From positions 1-64,000 of the forward strand of contig NZ_JAHBAY010000014.1 of assembly GCF_018499875.1 (NCBI RefSeq): DNA of 64,000 bases. The letters run 5' to 3'. This document shows, piece by piece, positions 27,158 to 37,100 of the stretch. Below the pieces are notes generated by a model, which ran no database searches, was not told the DNA's origin, and was given only the letters and a program-made list of their open reading frames with translations. This DNA is from Kineosporia corallincola (GTDB lineage Bacteria; Actinomycetota; Actinomycetes; Actinomycetales; Kineosporiaceae). Every line of letters starts with the position of its first letter. The stretch's first letter is position 1. Position numbers and translations under genes: made by a program.

Positions 27158-30100
27158 GGGGTGCTCCCAGGAAGGGGGCCATCGCCTCGGCGGCGACGGC
27201 GGCGTGCGGGGGATACATCACGGAGTTGTGGTCGCCGGGAACGTCGATCACCGTCAGGTCGCCCTTGATCAGTTCGTCCCAGCCGAGTTTCACGCCGTAG
27301 TCGCTCTCCTCGTCCCGGGCCCGCAGCAGCACCAGGTCCAGGTCTCGGGGCTCGGGCAGGTAGGTCTGGAGGGCGATGCCGTTGGCCAGGTAGGCCTCGA
27401 AATAGCGCAGCATCTGGGCCCGGTCGGCGTCCTCGGCCACCACACCGATGGCCGTGGCCTCCTCGAGGATGTGGTCGAACGCGGCGTCGCCACCCAGCTC
27501 GCGCAGGTGCTCGGCGGGGATGGTCAGCGTCTTGCCGGCCGGGATCGCCAGGTCACGGGCGAACCAGGACAGCAGCGTCGCGTCGTCCGCGATCTCCGGG
27601 ATGTTCTGCTCGATCGGGGCCCGGCTGTCGATGGCGGCGATCGGGCCGACCTGCTCGCCGGACGCCTTCAGCAGGGCCGCCGCCTCGTAGGCGATGACAC
27701 CGCCGAAGCACCAGCCGCCCAGGGTGTAGGGGCCGGCCGGCTGGATCTCGCGGATCAGCCCCAGGTACCGCTCGGCCATCTCCTCAACGCTCACCTCGGC
27801 CTCGCCCTCGGACTCCACACCGGGAGCCTCGATCGCGACGACCGGCCGGCCCTCGGGCAGGTGCCGGGTCAGCTCGACGTAGCAGAAGACCGTGCCGCCG
27901 AACGGGTGGAACAGGAACAGCGGGTCCTGCCCCTCCTCACCCTCACGCAGCACCACCACCGGCGTGCGGCGCTTCTCGGCCCCGCCGCCACGCACGATCG
28001 TGCCCAGCTCGGCGATGGTCCCGTGCTGCAACAGGACCGAGACCGGCACCTCCACGTCCCACTCGGCCCGGATCGCGGCGCTGAGCCGCACGGCCAGCAG
28101 CGAGTGGCCGCCGATGTCGAAGAAGTTGTCGCGGATACCGACCTGGGGCAGGTCGAGGATCTCCGACCAGAGCCGGGCCAGGGTGATCTCGATGGCGTCG
28201 CGCGGCTTCTCGAACGCGGCGTCCGAGGTGGCCACCGGCCGTGGCAGCCGGTTGCGGTCGATCTTCTTGTTCGCCGTCAGCGGCAGCTCGTCCAGCACCA
28301 TCAGGATGCCCGGAACCATGTACTGCGGAAGGAAGTTCGCCGCCTCGGCGCGCACCGACGCGGCCTTCAGCTCGGCCCCCGGCTCGGCCACCAGGTAGCC
28401 GACCAGGTTGTCGTCGCGGACCACGACGACCGCCGTCGCCACACCGGGCACCGCCTGGAGCACCGACTCGACCTCGGCCAGCTCAATCCGGTAGCCGCGC
28501 AGCTTGACCTGGTTGTCCAGACGGCCGTGGTGCAGCAGCCGTCCCTCGCTGGTCCAGCGAGCCCGGTCACCGGTGCGGTACAGACGCCGCTGCGGTGCGG
28601 CCGGCAGCCCGGTCACGAACCGTTCCGCCGTCAGCTCCGGTCGGTCCCAGTAGCCCAGGGCCAGCCCGTCGCCGCCGATCCACAGCTCACCCGGGAAGCC
28701 CGGCTCCACCCCACGGCCCTGCGAATCCAGCACGTACAGCTGGGTGTTCGCCAGCGGCTCGCCGATGTCGACGCCGCGCGCAGGGTCGACCCGGCCCTCG
28801 GTCGACCAGATGGTGGTCTCGGTCGGGCCGTACACGTTGTGCAGCGCCCGCACCCGGGGCGCCAGGAAGGCGGCCAGGTCGAGCGGCAGTTCCTCACCGC
28901 CGCACAGCACCCCCAGCCCGGGACGCCCGGCCCAGCCGGCGTCGCGCAGCATGCGCCAGGCCGTCGGGGTGGCCTGCATCCAGGTCACCCCGGTCTCCTC
29001 GATGCGGCGACACAGGGCCACGCCGTCCGAGGCGGTGCCGCTGTCGCACAGCACCACGCGGCCGCCGGACAGCAGCGGCATGAACAGTTCCAGGCCGGCG
29101 ATGTCGAACGAGATGGTGGTGACCGCCAGCAGGCTGTCGTCCGGGCCGAAACCGGTGCGCTCCCGCATCGACAGCAGCAGGTTGATCAGCGCGTGGTGCG
29201 GAATGGCCACACCCTTGGGACGCCCGGTGGAACCCGACGTGTACAGCACGTAGGCCAGGTCGGAACCGGCCTCGCCGGAGCGCGGCCCGAGGTTGGCCCG
29301 CATGCCGCCGGCCAGGTCCTCCAGCACCAGCACCGGCACGTCGCCCGGCCGGCTCCCGAGCAGGCTCTGCTGGGTCAGCAGCAGCCGGGCCCCGGAGTCC
29401 TCGGTCATGTACGCCAGCCGGTCCTCCGGCAGGTGCGGGTCGAGCGGGACGTACGCCGCCCCGGCCTCCAGCACCCCGAGCAGGGCACCCACCAGGTGCG
29501 GGCCGCGCTCGGCCATCACCGCGATCCGGTCGCCCGGGCCCACACCGCTCTCCCGCAGCGCGGTCGCGGTCTCCTCCACCACCGCCAGCAGCGTGGCGTA
29601 GGTCCAGGTGCGTCCCTCGCCCTCCACCGCGACCGCCGTCGGCGTGCGGAACACCTGCTCGCGGAACAGGTCCGGCAGCCGGCCGGACGGCAGCTCCAGG
29701 GCCGGGCCGTCGCCCCAGCCCGCGCTCGCGGTGCGCTGCCGCTCGTCGCCGCGGGCGATCGTGCCCAGCGGCACGTCCGGCGCGGACACCAGCGACTCGA
29801 CGGTCGCCACGAACGACGCCGCCAGCTCGGCACCGGTGGAGGCGGTGAAGATGTCGGTGTTGTAGCGCAGAACGCCGCCGTAGGCGCCGTCGCGCTCGCC
29901 GCCCATCTCGATCCACAGGTCGGTCTGGCCCTCCTGCTGCGGCAGGGGGTAGGGCCGCAGGGTGGCGCCGCCGACGGTGGCGTGGGCGTCCGGGCCGGGC
30001 TCGGGAAGGAAGAACTCTTCCACGTCGGACAGGAAAGGCAGCCGGTCCCAGGCGAAACCGGCCTGGTAGACCGGCGTGCGGCTGGGGTCGCGCGGCGGGG

Positions 30101-31091
30101 CCAGTTCCCGCACGGTCCAGGGGAAGGGCAGTTCCTGGGCGCGCAGGGCCTCACGGGTGCGGTCGCGGGTGCCGGTGAGCAGCTCGCGGTAGGTGCGCTC
30201 CTCGTCCACGAACCCACGGACGACGACGGTGTTGACGAAATTGCCGATGGCGTCGCGGTACTCACGCTTGAGCCGGCCGGAGGTGGGACTCCCGACCAGC
30301 ACGTCCGGGCTGCCGCTGAGTCGGCTCAGCATCACGAACCAGGCGCTCAGCAGCACCATGTACGGCGTGGACGCGGTTTCCCGGCCGAGCCGGCGCACGG
30401 CCTCGGTGGCGGACGCCGACAGCGCGAACGGGGCGGTGCCGCCGTCGTACGACGGCGCCGGGGGACGGGGCGTGTCACCGTACAGGTCCAGGCTCGGCGG
30501 GGCGTCGGCCAGGCGCAGCGCCTCGGCCTTCAGCAGTTCCCGCGCCTTCTCGCTGTTCAGGAAGGCGTCCTGGTCGTCCGCGTACCGGGCGAACGCGGTG
30601 CCGTCCAGGGCGAACGGGGCCGGGGTGCCGTCCAGCCGGGATCGCACCTCGCCGAGCAGCAGGGCCAGGGTCCAGAAGTCGAACGCGGCGTGGTGCAGCA
30701 CCACCGCGAAAACCCAGGCATCGTCGCGGATCTGGTAAAGGTGCACCCGCCACAGCGGTGGCCGGCCCAGGTCGAAGGGCAGACGCGTGTCGGTGCGGAT
30801 CTGCTCGCGCAGCGCCTCCGGTGCGATGCCTCGGGCGTCGGTGCTGCGCACGTCCAGCGGCACCGAGTCCGCCACCCACTGGGTGGGGCCGTCGTCACCG
30901 GCCCGGAACGCGGCGCGCAGGGCGTCGTGCTCGGCGAGCAGGTCGGTCAGCACGCCGTGCGCCCGCTGCCCGAGCTGTGCGTCGGCGGTCACCTCGGCGG
31001 CGAAAACGATGTGGTAGGCCGAGCATCCGGGGTCGATCTCGTGGATGAACCACAGCCCGGACTGCTGGAGGTTGGCTCTCAGGGCGGTCAC
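27144..31091 (-). CDS. nonribosomal peptide synthetase, C-A-PCP-TE, predicted glycine
   Basis: 1315 residues. The condensation domain (about 1-430) has HHAAFDF at 133-139 (catalytic second His kept, usual Gly replaced). The adenylation domain (about 450-960) shows LYTSGSTGRPKGVAIPH, NVYGPTETTIWST and LPLTANKKIDR. By eye against GrsA the ten specificity residues are DILQLGVIWK, nearly the classic glycine code. Carrier domain FFDIGGHSLL with phosphopantetheine Ser997. The thioesterase (about 1060-1300) has GGWCFGG, so the nucleophile is Cys1128 rather than Ser. GTG 31091 overlaps the carrier-protein stop. With one module and a starting C domain it should join an acyl group from a carrier protein to glycine and release it. 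Confidence 0.93.
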   Translation of the reverse strand: MTALRANLQQSGLWFIHEIDPGCSAYHIVFAAEVTADAQLGQRAHGVLTDLLAEHDALRAAFRAGDDGPTQWVADSVPLDVRSTDARGIAPEALREQIRTDTRLPFDLGRPPLWRVHLYQIRDDAWVFAVVLHHAAFDFWTLALLLGEVRSRLDGTPAPFALDGTAFARYADDQDAFLNSEKARELLKAEALRLADAPPSLDLYGDTPRPPAPSYDGGTAPFALSASATEAVRRLGRETASTPYMVLLSAWFVMLSRLSGSPDVLVGSPTSGRLKREYRDAIGNFVNTVVVRGFVDEERTYRELLTGTRDRTREALRAQELPFPWTVRELAPPRDPSRTPVYQAGFAWDRLPFLSDVEEFFLPEPGPDAHATVGGATLRPYPLPQQEGQTDLWIEMGGERDGAYGGVLRYNTDIFTASTGAELAASFVATVESLVSAPDVPLGTIARGDERQRTASAGWGDGPALELPSGRLPDLFREQVFRTPTAVAVEGEGRTWTYATLLAVVEETATALRESGVGPGDRIAVMAERGPHLVGALLGVLEAGAAYVPLDPHLPEDRLAYMTEDSGARLLLTQQSLLGSRPGDVPVLVLEDLAGGMRANLGPRSGEAGSDLAYVLYTSGSTGRPKGVAIPHHALINLLLSMRERTGFGPDDSLLAVTTISFDIAGLELFMPLLSGGRVVLCDSGTASDGVALCRRIEETGVTWMQATPTAWRMLRDAGWAGRPGLGVLCGGEELPLDLAAFLAPRVRALHNVYGPTETTIWSTEGRVDPARGVDIGEPLANTQLYVLDSQGRGVEPGFPGELWIGGDGLALGYWDRPELTAERFVTGLPAAPQRRLYRTGDRARWTSEGRLLHHGRLDNQVKLRGYRIELAEVESVLQAVPGVATAVVVVRDDNLVGYLVAEPGAELKAASVRAEAANFLPQYMVPGILMVLDELPLTANKKIDRNRLPRPVATSDAAFEKPRDAIEITLARLWSEILDLPQVGIRDNFFDIGGHSLLAVRLSAAIRAEWDVEVPVSVLLQHGTIAELGTIVRGGGAEKRRTPVVVLREGEEGQDPLFLFHPFGGTVFCYVELTRHLPEGRPVVAIEAPGVESEGEAEVSVEEMAERYLGLIREIQPAGPYTLGGWCFGGVIAYEAAALLKASGEQVGPIAAIDSRAPIEQNIPEIADDATLLSWFARDLAIPAGKTLTIPAEHLRELGGDAAFDHILEEATAIGVVAEDADRAQMLRYFEAYLANGIALQTYLPEPRDLDLVLLRARDEESDYGVKLGWDELIKGDLTVIDVPGDHNSVMYPPHAAVAAEAMAPFLGAPHGTD

Positions 31092-31378
31092 TGCTCCTCC
31101 GCGGCGACGAGCTCGGCCTGCGGGTTCATCAGCTTCCACAGCGCGTCGGTCAGCGTGTTGATCGTGGGGTAGTCCCACAGCAGGTCGGTGGCCAGGTCGG
31201 ACAGGCCGCAGTTGTCCTCGATCTCCATGCCGACGGCCAGGGCGGCCATCGAGTCCAGGCCGAAGGAGGTGAACGGCTCGTCGGCGGGCACCTCCTCGGG
31301 GGTGATGCCGGCCTGCACGGCGACGGCCTCGACGAGCATGGTGCGGACGTCCTCGACGGTCATGGATGCGTTGGTCAC
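31088..31378 (-). CDS. free-standing acyl/peptidyl carrier protein
   Basis: 96 residues. Carrier fold with phosphopantetheine site F-G-L-D-S-M-A-A-L (Ser around residue 43). It is acidic overall and ends in a short Glu-rich tail. GTG 31378 has GAGAGG upstream; an ATG five codons later is an alternative. Its stop overlaps the NRPS start (GTGA). It probably carries the acyl chain acted on by the dehydrogenase and ketosynthase and delivered to the NRPS condensation domain. Confidence 0.9.
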   Translation of the reverse strand: MTNASMTVEDVRTMLVEAVAVQAGITPEEVPADEPFTSFGLDSMAALAVGMEIEDNCGLSDLATDLLWDYPTINTLTDALWKLMNPQAELVAAEEQ

Positions 31379-31426
31379 GGGGGTGAACCTCTCTCGTACG
31401 GTTGGTTTCGGGGATCGGACGGGTGC

Positions 31427-33265
31427 TCAGGCGCCCTGCGGCGTGCCCGGCGCGCTCTGGTGAACCTCGAGCACCGAGAAGTAGGCGCCGTCCGCGCGCT
31501 GTTCCTCCATGCGGGAGAACAGGTTCCAGGAGGTGGCCGGGTCCAGGTCGCCGACCTGGTACTGGTGCACCAGCGGCCGGGCCAGGGCGACGGTCAGCCA
31601 CTCCGCGGCCGCGAAGAAGTCGCCGAGGTGGTCGCGGTTGTGCAGCCAGGTGCCCAGCGCCGCGACCTTGGTGTGCAGGGAGGCCACCTCGCCGGCCAGG
31701 CGCATCAGCTGCGGGGCCGTGGTCTTGGCCGAGCCGGACGGCTGCGCGGCCTGTTTCGCGATCAACGGCCGCGAGCCGTCGATGCGGGCGAACAGGGCCT
31801 GGAGCTCCTCGTACAGCCCGGCGGCCTGCTCACGCAGCAGGCCGAGCCGCTCGGCCGGCAGCTCCGGCGAGGGGCTCACCTCGTCGAGGGCCTGGACCAG
31901 CGCGGGCAGGCTGGCCAGCACCGCGTCGCGGCCCTTGCCGAAGATGGTGACCCGGGCCGGGTCGAACTCCTCCAGCGGACGGCGCAGGTCGTACAGCTGC
32001 GCCCAGTCGTCGTGGCGGGCCTTGCGCCCGGCGCGGGCCAGGGCGGCCAGCTGGAGCGCGATGCTGTCGAGGCAGACCGGCTCGCTGCCGTCGAACACCG
32101 ACACGATCGCGCCGTCACGCAGCTGCTTCTGGAAGATGCCGGCGTGCTCGGGGGCCCGCATGTAGTACCGCGCGCCGAGCACCCGGGCCAGCACCGCGCT
32201 GTTGGCGTCGACGAGCCGGGCCACCTGGACCTTGGCCAGGTTCGCCCACAGGCTGAACTCGTCGAGATACAGGTGCATCCCGCGCATCGACACCAGGCTC
32301 TCGCACTCGGCGACCAGCAAGCTGACGTATGAGTTGGCCAAAGATTCCGACACGTAGGGGATCTCGCTGGCAGGTCCGTCGTAGAGCCGGCGCCGGGAGA
32401 GGAAGTCGGCCACCGTGCGGAGCATCGCGTCACCGGCGCCGAGCGACAGCCCGGTGCAGAAGGTGCGGGTGACCAGCAGACCCTTGAGGGCGAGCTCCAG
32501 ACCCGCACCCTCGGCGCCGAGCCGGGAAGAGGCGTCCACCCGGGCGTTCTCGAAGGCGATCCCGCTGATGTCGCAGCCGCGCAGGCCGTAGGTGGGCACC
32601 CGGTCGAGCCCGCGCACCGTGCCGGCCTCCAGCTGCGAGCGCTCCACGTAGAACAGTGACTCGCGGCGCTTGTCGGGGGTGTTCTCGTCGCCGGTGGTGC
32701 CGAGCAGCACCACGTGGGTGGAGGTGTCGCCCCGGTTGATCGGCCACTTCTCGCCGTTCAGGACGTATTCCCCGGCGTCGGGGGTGGCGCGGAACTCGTT
32801 CGCCCCCAGGTCGGCGCCGTGTGCCTTCTCGGAGTAGGCCAGACACGGGATGACGCCGCCGGCCAGGACCTGCGCGGCGTAACGCTCCTGCTGGGCGGGG
32901 TCCCCGGCGATCCAGGGCAGCATCGTCCAGAGCTGGGTGCTCTCGGCGATCATGACGTTCATGTCCCGGCGGGAGACGGCCCGGGTCAGCATCAGCAGCT
33001 CGTCGGCGGTGCGCAGGGCACCGCCCAGGCGGGCGGGCACGAAGTAACGGTGGAAGCCGAAGGCCCGCAGCCGGTCGATGCCCTCCTGCGGCATCTCGTC
33101 GCGTTCCTCCAGCTCAAGGCTCTGCCCGAACGAGATCGCGTTGTTCGCCAGGCCCGGGTCACCGAGCCAGTTCTCGAGGGCTTCGGCCAGGTCGATCGCC
33201 TGGGTCAACGGCCTGACCCCGTCGATGACCGCCCCGGTCGGGGGCGTGGCAGTACCTGGCATCAC
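31427..33265 (-). CDS. acyl-CoA/acyl-carrier dehydrogenase
   Basis: 612 residues, about 200 longer than a standard acyl-CoA dehydrogenase. The N-terminal and middle domains show FHRYFVPARLGG, ACLAYSEKAHGADLGANEF-type FAD-binding text (CLAYSEKAHGADLG), YVLNGEKWPINRGD and the start of the C-terminal helical domain (LVTRTFCTGLSLGAGDAML). The extra C-terminal part (about 420-612) is helical (EEFDPARVTIFGKGRDAVLASLPALVQALDEV). FAD-dependent alpha,beta-desaturation of an acyl thioester is expected, possibly on the adjacent carrier protein. First gene of the operon; GGAAGG lies 7 nt before GTG 33265, with ATG 33262 as alternative. Confidence 0.88.
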   Translation of the reverse strand: MMPGTATPPTGAVIDGVRPLTQAIDLAEALENWLGDPGLANNAISFGQSLELEERDEMPQEGIDRLRAFGFHRYFVPARLGGALRTADELLMLTRAVSRRDMNVMIAESTQLWTMLPWIAGDPAQQERYAAQVLAGGVIPCLAYSEKAHGADLGANEFRATPDAGEYVLNGEKWPINRGDTSTHVVLLGTTGDENTPDKRRESLFYVERSQLEAGTVRGLDRVPTYGLRGCDISGIAFENARVDASSRLGAEGAGLELALKGLLVTRTFCTGLSLGAGDAMLRTVADFLSRRRLYDGPASEIPYVSESLANSYVSLLVAECESLVSMRGMHLYLDEFSLWANLAKVQVARLVDANSAVLARVLGARYYMRAPEHAGIFQKQLRDGAIVSVFDGSEPVCLDSIALQLAALARAGRKARHDDWAQLYDLRRPLEEFDPARVTIFGKGRDAVLASLPALVQALDEVSPSPELPAERLGLLREQAAGLYEELQALFARIDGSRPLIAKQAAQPSGSAKTTAPQLMRLAGEVASLHTKVAALGTWLHNRDHLGDFFAAAEWLTVALARPLVHQYQVGDLDPATSWNLFSRMEEQRADGAYFSVLEVHQSAPGTPQGA

Positions 33266-34095
33266 GAAAGGTCCTTCCGATGAAACGAACTGACGTACCG
33301 GAACCTGTTCTTCACAGCGCCGCGTGAAGGCAGGGGGGATGTGGGCAGGTCCCCGGCCGCGGCGAGGCGAGCGTATGTTCCGGCAAACCCGGCGAGATAG
33401 TTTTTCTTTCTAATAAGGGACGTAAGTGCACAAACGAGCGCCCGTGCGGTCGAAGCGCACGGCGGGCCGTGGAGCGCTCGGCCAGGCGTCGCTTCTCGTG
33501 GAAAAAGCCGTTCCCGGCATGTATTTCCAATGTCCCGGGCGGAAGTTCGGGAGATCGGGCAACGGGTTCCGAGACGGTCGTCGCGGAACCCGCCGATCCG
33601 TGCACGGACGAACACGGAGTGTGGCGAACGGCAGGTCCGGGCCGCGGTCCGGAGCCCGGGTGAGGGCTCCCGGATTCGTTCCGGGCGGGTCACGCGGTGA
33701 GTTCCCGGGCTGACGCGACGTGAACGAGGCTGGGGTATGCTCCCCGAGGGCGCCGTCCATGTGTCGTGCGGTTCTCGTTTACGACTCTGCTGGAACGTCT
33801 TTCAGTTATTCGTTTTGTTCACCGTGCCGCGACGGGACCTGCGGCTGCCGACGTTCCACGGCAACCGCGTCTTCACCTGTGGTGCACCCCGGTGCCCGGG
33901 TTCGTTGGCCCGGGGCCGATATCCGGACCGGGTGCAGTGCGATCGGGCCGTTGTTCCCGGAGACCGCGAGGTATCTGAAGACGCTTGTCTGCGTGCGTGT
34001 TTGGCTTGACAGAACCAGATGTCCCGGGTGACCCGGAAGGTTTCCCGGCTCCGGGCGTCCACCATCGGATGCCCCGCCGGAGGCCGCCGCAACCT
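33266..34095. other. 830-bp intergenic region upstream of the biosynthetic operon
   Basis: No gene supported; open frames in all directions have no protein character. An AT-rich patch (ATAGTTTTTCTTTCTAATAAG, near 33397-33417) stands out and may mark the operon promoter about 130-150 bp upstream of the dehydrogenase gene. The far side abuts the stop of the AfsR-type regulator. A second AT-containing patch is near 33795-33825. No clear SARP-type direct repeats were found by eye. Confidence 0.45.
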
Positions 34096-36984
34096 TCACG
34101 TCCCGGTAACCGGTGCGCCGGCGCCCAGTTCCGCCAGCACCTCGGCGGCCCGCGACGCGTCGTCGGAACGGCGGGTTCCGGTCTCCTCGAACACCGTCAT
34201 GGCGGTGCGTGCGGCGAACTCCGCCAGCTCGTGGTCGCCGGTGCGCAGCGCCGCCATCGCCTGGGTCACCCGGGCCGTGGCCACGTGCAGCGGAGGCAGG
34301 TCCACCGACCCGGACAGCACCGGCGCCAGCATCTCCAGACTGTCGTGCGGACGGTGGTCGAGCAGGTTGCGGGCCACCTCCGAGGTGGCGTGGAACACCG
34401 GCCAGCCCAGCTCGCTGCGCCGCGCCAGCTCCAGCGTGCGCTGCGCGTGCTGCCACCCCTCGTCCGGGCGGCCCTGCCGGAACAGCACACCCACCAGCGG
34501 AAGATGCAGGCCGTAGGTGCGCCAGTCCTCCGGGTCGGCCACCGCCAGACCCCGTTGCGCGGCCTGCGCGGCCTCGCCCAGCAGACCCGCGTTCAGCGCC
34601 AGCCAGGCGAGCCGGCCGCAGGTGTGGGCGATCAGCCCCGGCTCGGCGTTCTCGAACGCGGCCTCCACACTCTGGCGCGCCATCTCGATCGCCGTGTCGG
34701 CGTTGCCCAGCCGTTCGTGCAGGAACGAGAGATTGTTCAGCAGCGGGGTGGACACGCCGGGACGGCCCAGGCTGCGCGAGACCTCGATGGCCGTCTCGTG
34801 GGTGAGGGCGTGCGCCCGGGGGTCGTGGTGCTCCATCAGGTAGCCGGCCATGCCGATGGTGATCTGCCAGGCGCTCGGGTGGGTCAGCTCCCCGGCCGTG
34901 CGCACCGTGGCCAGCAGATTGTCGCGGCTGGCCGCGAACCACTCGGTGGCGGTCTCCCGCGAGGTCAGGCCCAGCCGTTCACCGGCGTCGCCGGGCGCGG
35001 CCAGCACACCGGTCAGCGGTGAGGCGGGCAGTTGCAGGCAGGCCCGGGCCGCGGCCACGCAGGCCGCGTACCACTCCAGCACCCGCAGCACGGCCGCGTC
35101 GCGCACCTGCGGCGACTCGATCGCCCGGCTCTGGACCCGGGCGTGCATGCGGATCAGGTCGTGCACCACGTACCAGCCGGGCCGGCCGGCGACCGGCTCG
35201 AGCAGATGCCGGGAGGCCAGGGTGAGGATCAGCTGACCGGCCCGCGCCCGGGACACGTCGAGCAGCGCGGCCACGATGTTCACGTCGACCGTCACCGTGG
35301 GGCACGAGCCCAGGAGCCGGTAGAGCCGGCGGCACTCGTCGTCCGGAAGACGCGTCAGCGACCAGGACAGCACCTCGGACATGGCCGTGGTGTCGTCGTC
35401 GTCCAGACGCAGGCCCTCCATCCAGTCGTCGCCGATCGCCTGGATCTCCGCGGTGATCGCCCGCAACGAGGACTGGACGTCGTGGGCGATCGCCAGCTCA
35501 CCCACGATCCGCAGCGCCAGGGGCCAGTGTTCGCACAGCTCCGCCAGCAGCAGCGCGGACCGCGGGTCGGCGTCGACGGCGGCCGGCCCGAGATGCCGGC
35601 GCAGCAGCTCGAGCGACTCACCGGCCGGCAGCGGGCGCACCGCGTGCCGGTGCGCGCCCTCGGCGAGCACCAGCCCCTGGAGCCGAGCCCGGGAGGTGAT
35701 GAGGACGGCGCAGTGCGGGGACCCGGGCAGGATCTGCCGCGCCACCTGGGCGGAGGGAACGTCGTCGAGCACGATCAGCACCCGCCGGGCCGCCAGCAGC
35801 GAGCGCAGCAGCGCCGAGAGCTGCTCCTCACCGGCCGGGACCTGCTCGGGCCGGACTCCCAGAGCCTGCACGAAACCCTGGAGCACGTCGGCCGGCTGGA
35901 GCTCGTGCCCCGGATGGTGGGCGCGCAGGCCGGCGAAGAGCTGCCCGTCGGGGTAGTCGGCGGCCACGGCGTGAGCCACCCGCAGGCCCAGCGCGGACTT
36001 GCCGATCCCGCCCGGCCCGTCCAGGACGACGATCGCCGGGCCGGGGCCACGGTCCGGGTCCAGCCGGGCGACCAGCTCGGCAACCTCCGCCGACCGGCCG
36101 ACGAAACCATCCGGCAGGGGCGGCAACTGGGCCGGGGACGAGGTGGATCGCGACGGCCGGTGCCCCGCCGCCCGCAGCTCCCGGTGCAGCGACCGCAGAG
36201 CCGGGCCGGGAGGAACGGACAGCTCGGTCTCCAGCGCGGAGCGGATCCGCTCGTACTCCTCCAGCGCGTCCTGGTGCCGGCCCAGATCACGCAGGGCCCG
36301 CACCAGCAGGACGCCGAGGTCCTCGTCGAGCGGTGCCGCGGCGGTGGCCTGCCGCAGTGGCCGGACCACCTGCTCGGGCTGCCCGGCCGACAGCAGCAGC
36401 TCGGCCCACACCCCGACCAGCTCGGTGCGCAACCGGTCCAGGCGCTCGCGGGTCTGGTCGCCCCAGCTGCCGGGGATGCCCGGCAGCGCCCGGCCGTTCC
36501 AGTGTTCGAGCAGGGCGTGCAGCGATCCGGCGGTGGCGAGTCGTTGCTCGCGGCGGCCGTTGCGCAGCACCGCGCGGGCGTCGCCGAGGGCGTCCTCGGC
36601 GCGCAGGGCGTCGCATGCCGCCCGGGGCAGATCGAGACGGTAGCCGTCGCCGACCCGTTCGAGGTGGACGGCTCCCAGGATCTTGCGCAGACCCCACACA
36701 TAGGTCTGGAGGTTCGCGGCCGCGTTGCCGGGCAGCTCGGCGTCCCAGAGGGCGTCGACCAGGGTGTGCTGGGGGACGACGGAACCAGCGGCCAGGGCGA
36801 GCACGGCCAGCACCGTGCCGCGCCGGGGCGGACCGGCGGGGACGACGCCGTCGGGGGTGACGACCGCCACCTGGTTCAGCAGCAGAACCTCTACCGGGTG
36901 GGCGTTTTCACTGTCGTCATCGCTGCCGGCAGCGGCGGTTGTGGGGAACGGGACGGCCGGGCCGGCGCCGGATGGCTGCTGCAT
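34096..36984 (-). CDS. AfsR/SARP family regulator with NB-ARC and TPR domains
   Basis: 962 residues. OmpR-like winged helix at about 30-115 (VEVLLLNQVAVVTPDG...LVDALWDAELPGNAAANLQTYVWGLRKIL). Bacterial transcriptional activator domain to about 265 (DEDLGVLLVRALRDLGRHQDALEEYERIRSALETEL). NB-ARC ATPase with P-loop VVLDGPGGIGKSALGLRVA, VLIVLDDVPSAQVARQILPG and GSPHCAVLITSRARL. C-terminal TPR-like helices follow. This architecture activates antibiotic clusters. ATG 36984 has GGGAGG upstream; the frame continues upstream through a tandem repeat but I regard that as leader. It lies beside and on the same strand as the NRPS operon and is its likely activator. Confidence 0.92.
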   Translation of the reverse strand: MQQPSGAGPAVPFPTTAAAGSDDDSENAHPVEVLLLNQVAVVTPDGVVPAGPPRRGTVLAVLALAAGSVVPQHTLVDALWDAELPGNAAANLQTYVWGLRKILGAVHLERVGDGYRLDLPRAACDALRAEDALGDARAVLRNGRREQRLATAGSLHALLEHWNGRALPGIPGSWGDQTRERLDRLRTELVGVWAELLLSAGQPEQVVRPLRQATAAAPLDEDLGVLLVRALRDLGRHQDALEEYERIRSALETELSVPPGPALRSLHRELRAAGHRPSRSTSSPAQLPPLPDGFVGRSAEVAELVARLDPDRGPGPAIVVLDGPGGIGKSALGLRVAHAVAADYPDGQLFAGLRAHHPGHELQPADVLQGFVQALGVRPEQVPAGEEQLSALLRSLLAARRVLIVLDDVPSAQVARQILPGSPHCAVLITSRARLQGLVLAEGAHRHAVRPLPAGESLELLRRHLGPAAVDADPRSALLLAELCEHWPLALRIVGELAIAHDVQSSLRAITAEIQAIGDDWMEGLRLDDDDTTAMSEVLSWSLTRLPDDECRRLYRLLGSCPTVTVDVNIVAALLDVSRARAGQLILTLASRHLLEPVAGRPGWYVVHDLIRMHARVQSRAIESPQVRDAAVLRVLEWYAACVAAARACLQLPASPLTGVLAAPGDAGERLGLTSRETATEWFAASRDNLLATVRTAGELTHPSAWQITIGMAGYLMEHHDPRAHALTHETAIEVSRSLGRPGVSTPLLNNLSFLHERLGNADTAIEMARQSVEAAFENAEPGLIAHTCGRLAWLALNAGLLGEAAQAAQRGLAVADPEDWRTYGLHLPLVGVLFRQGRPDEGWQHAQRTLELARRSELGWPVFHATSEVARNLLDHRPHDSLEMLAPVLSGSVDLPPLHVATARVTQAMAALRTGDHELAEFAARTAMTVFEETGTRRSDDASRAAEVLAELGAGAPVTGT

Positions 36985-37100
36985 CGTGATCGCCTCCCGT
37001 TCGGCGCGCGCGGATAAAGGGGTGTGCGAAGTGGCATACCCGGGCGGGAATGGTACCGCTGACCGGAATAGGGCCGGGCTGTGGGGCAGCTGTACGGCCC

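Noticed and set aside
27042-31172. 1376-codon plus-strand frame opposite the NRPS
   Set aside because: Composition is Gln/Arg/Gly/His shadow with no domain; the minus strand carries all NRPS motifs in order.
33720-34031. 103-codon plus-strand frame in the intergenic region before the regulator gene end
   Set aside because: No family or composition support; three overlapping frames of similar length exist here, as expected by chance in this DNA.
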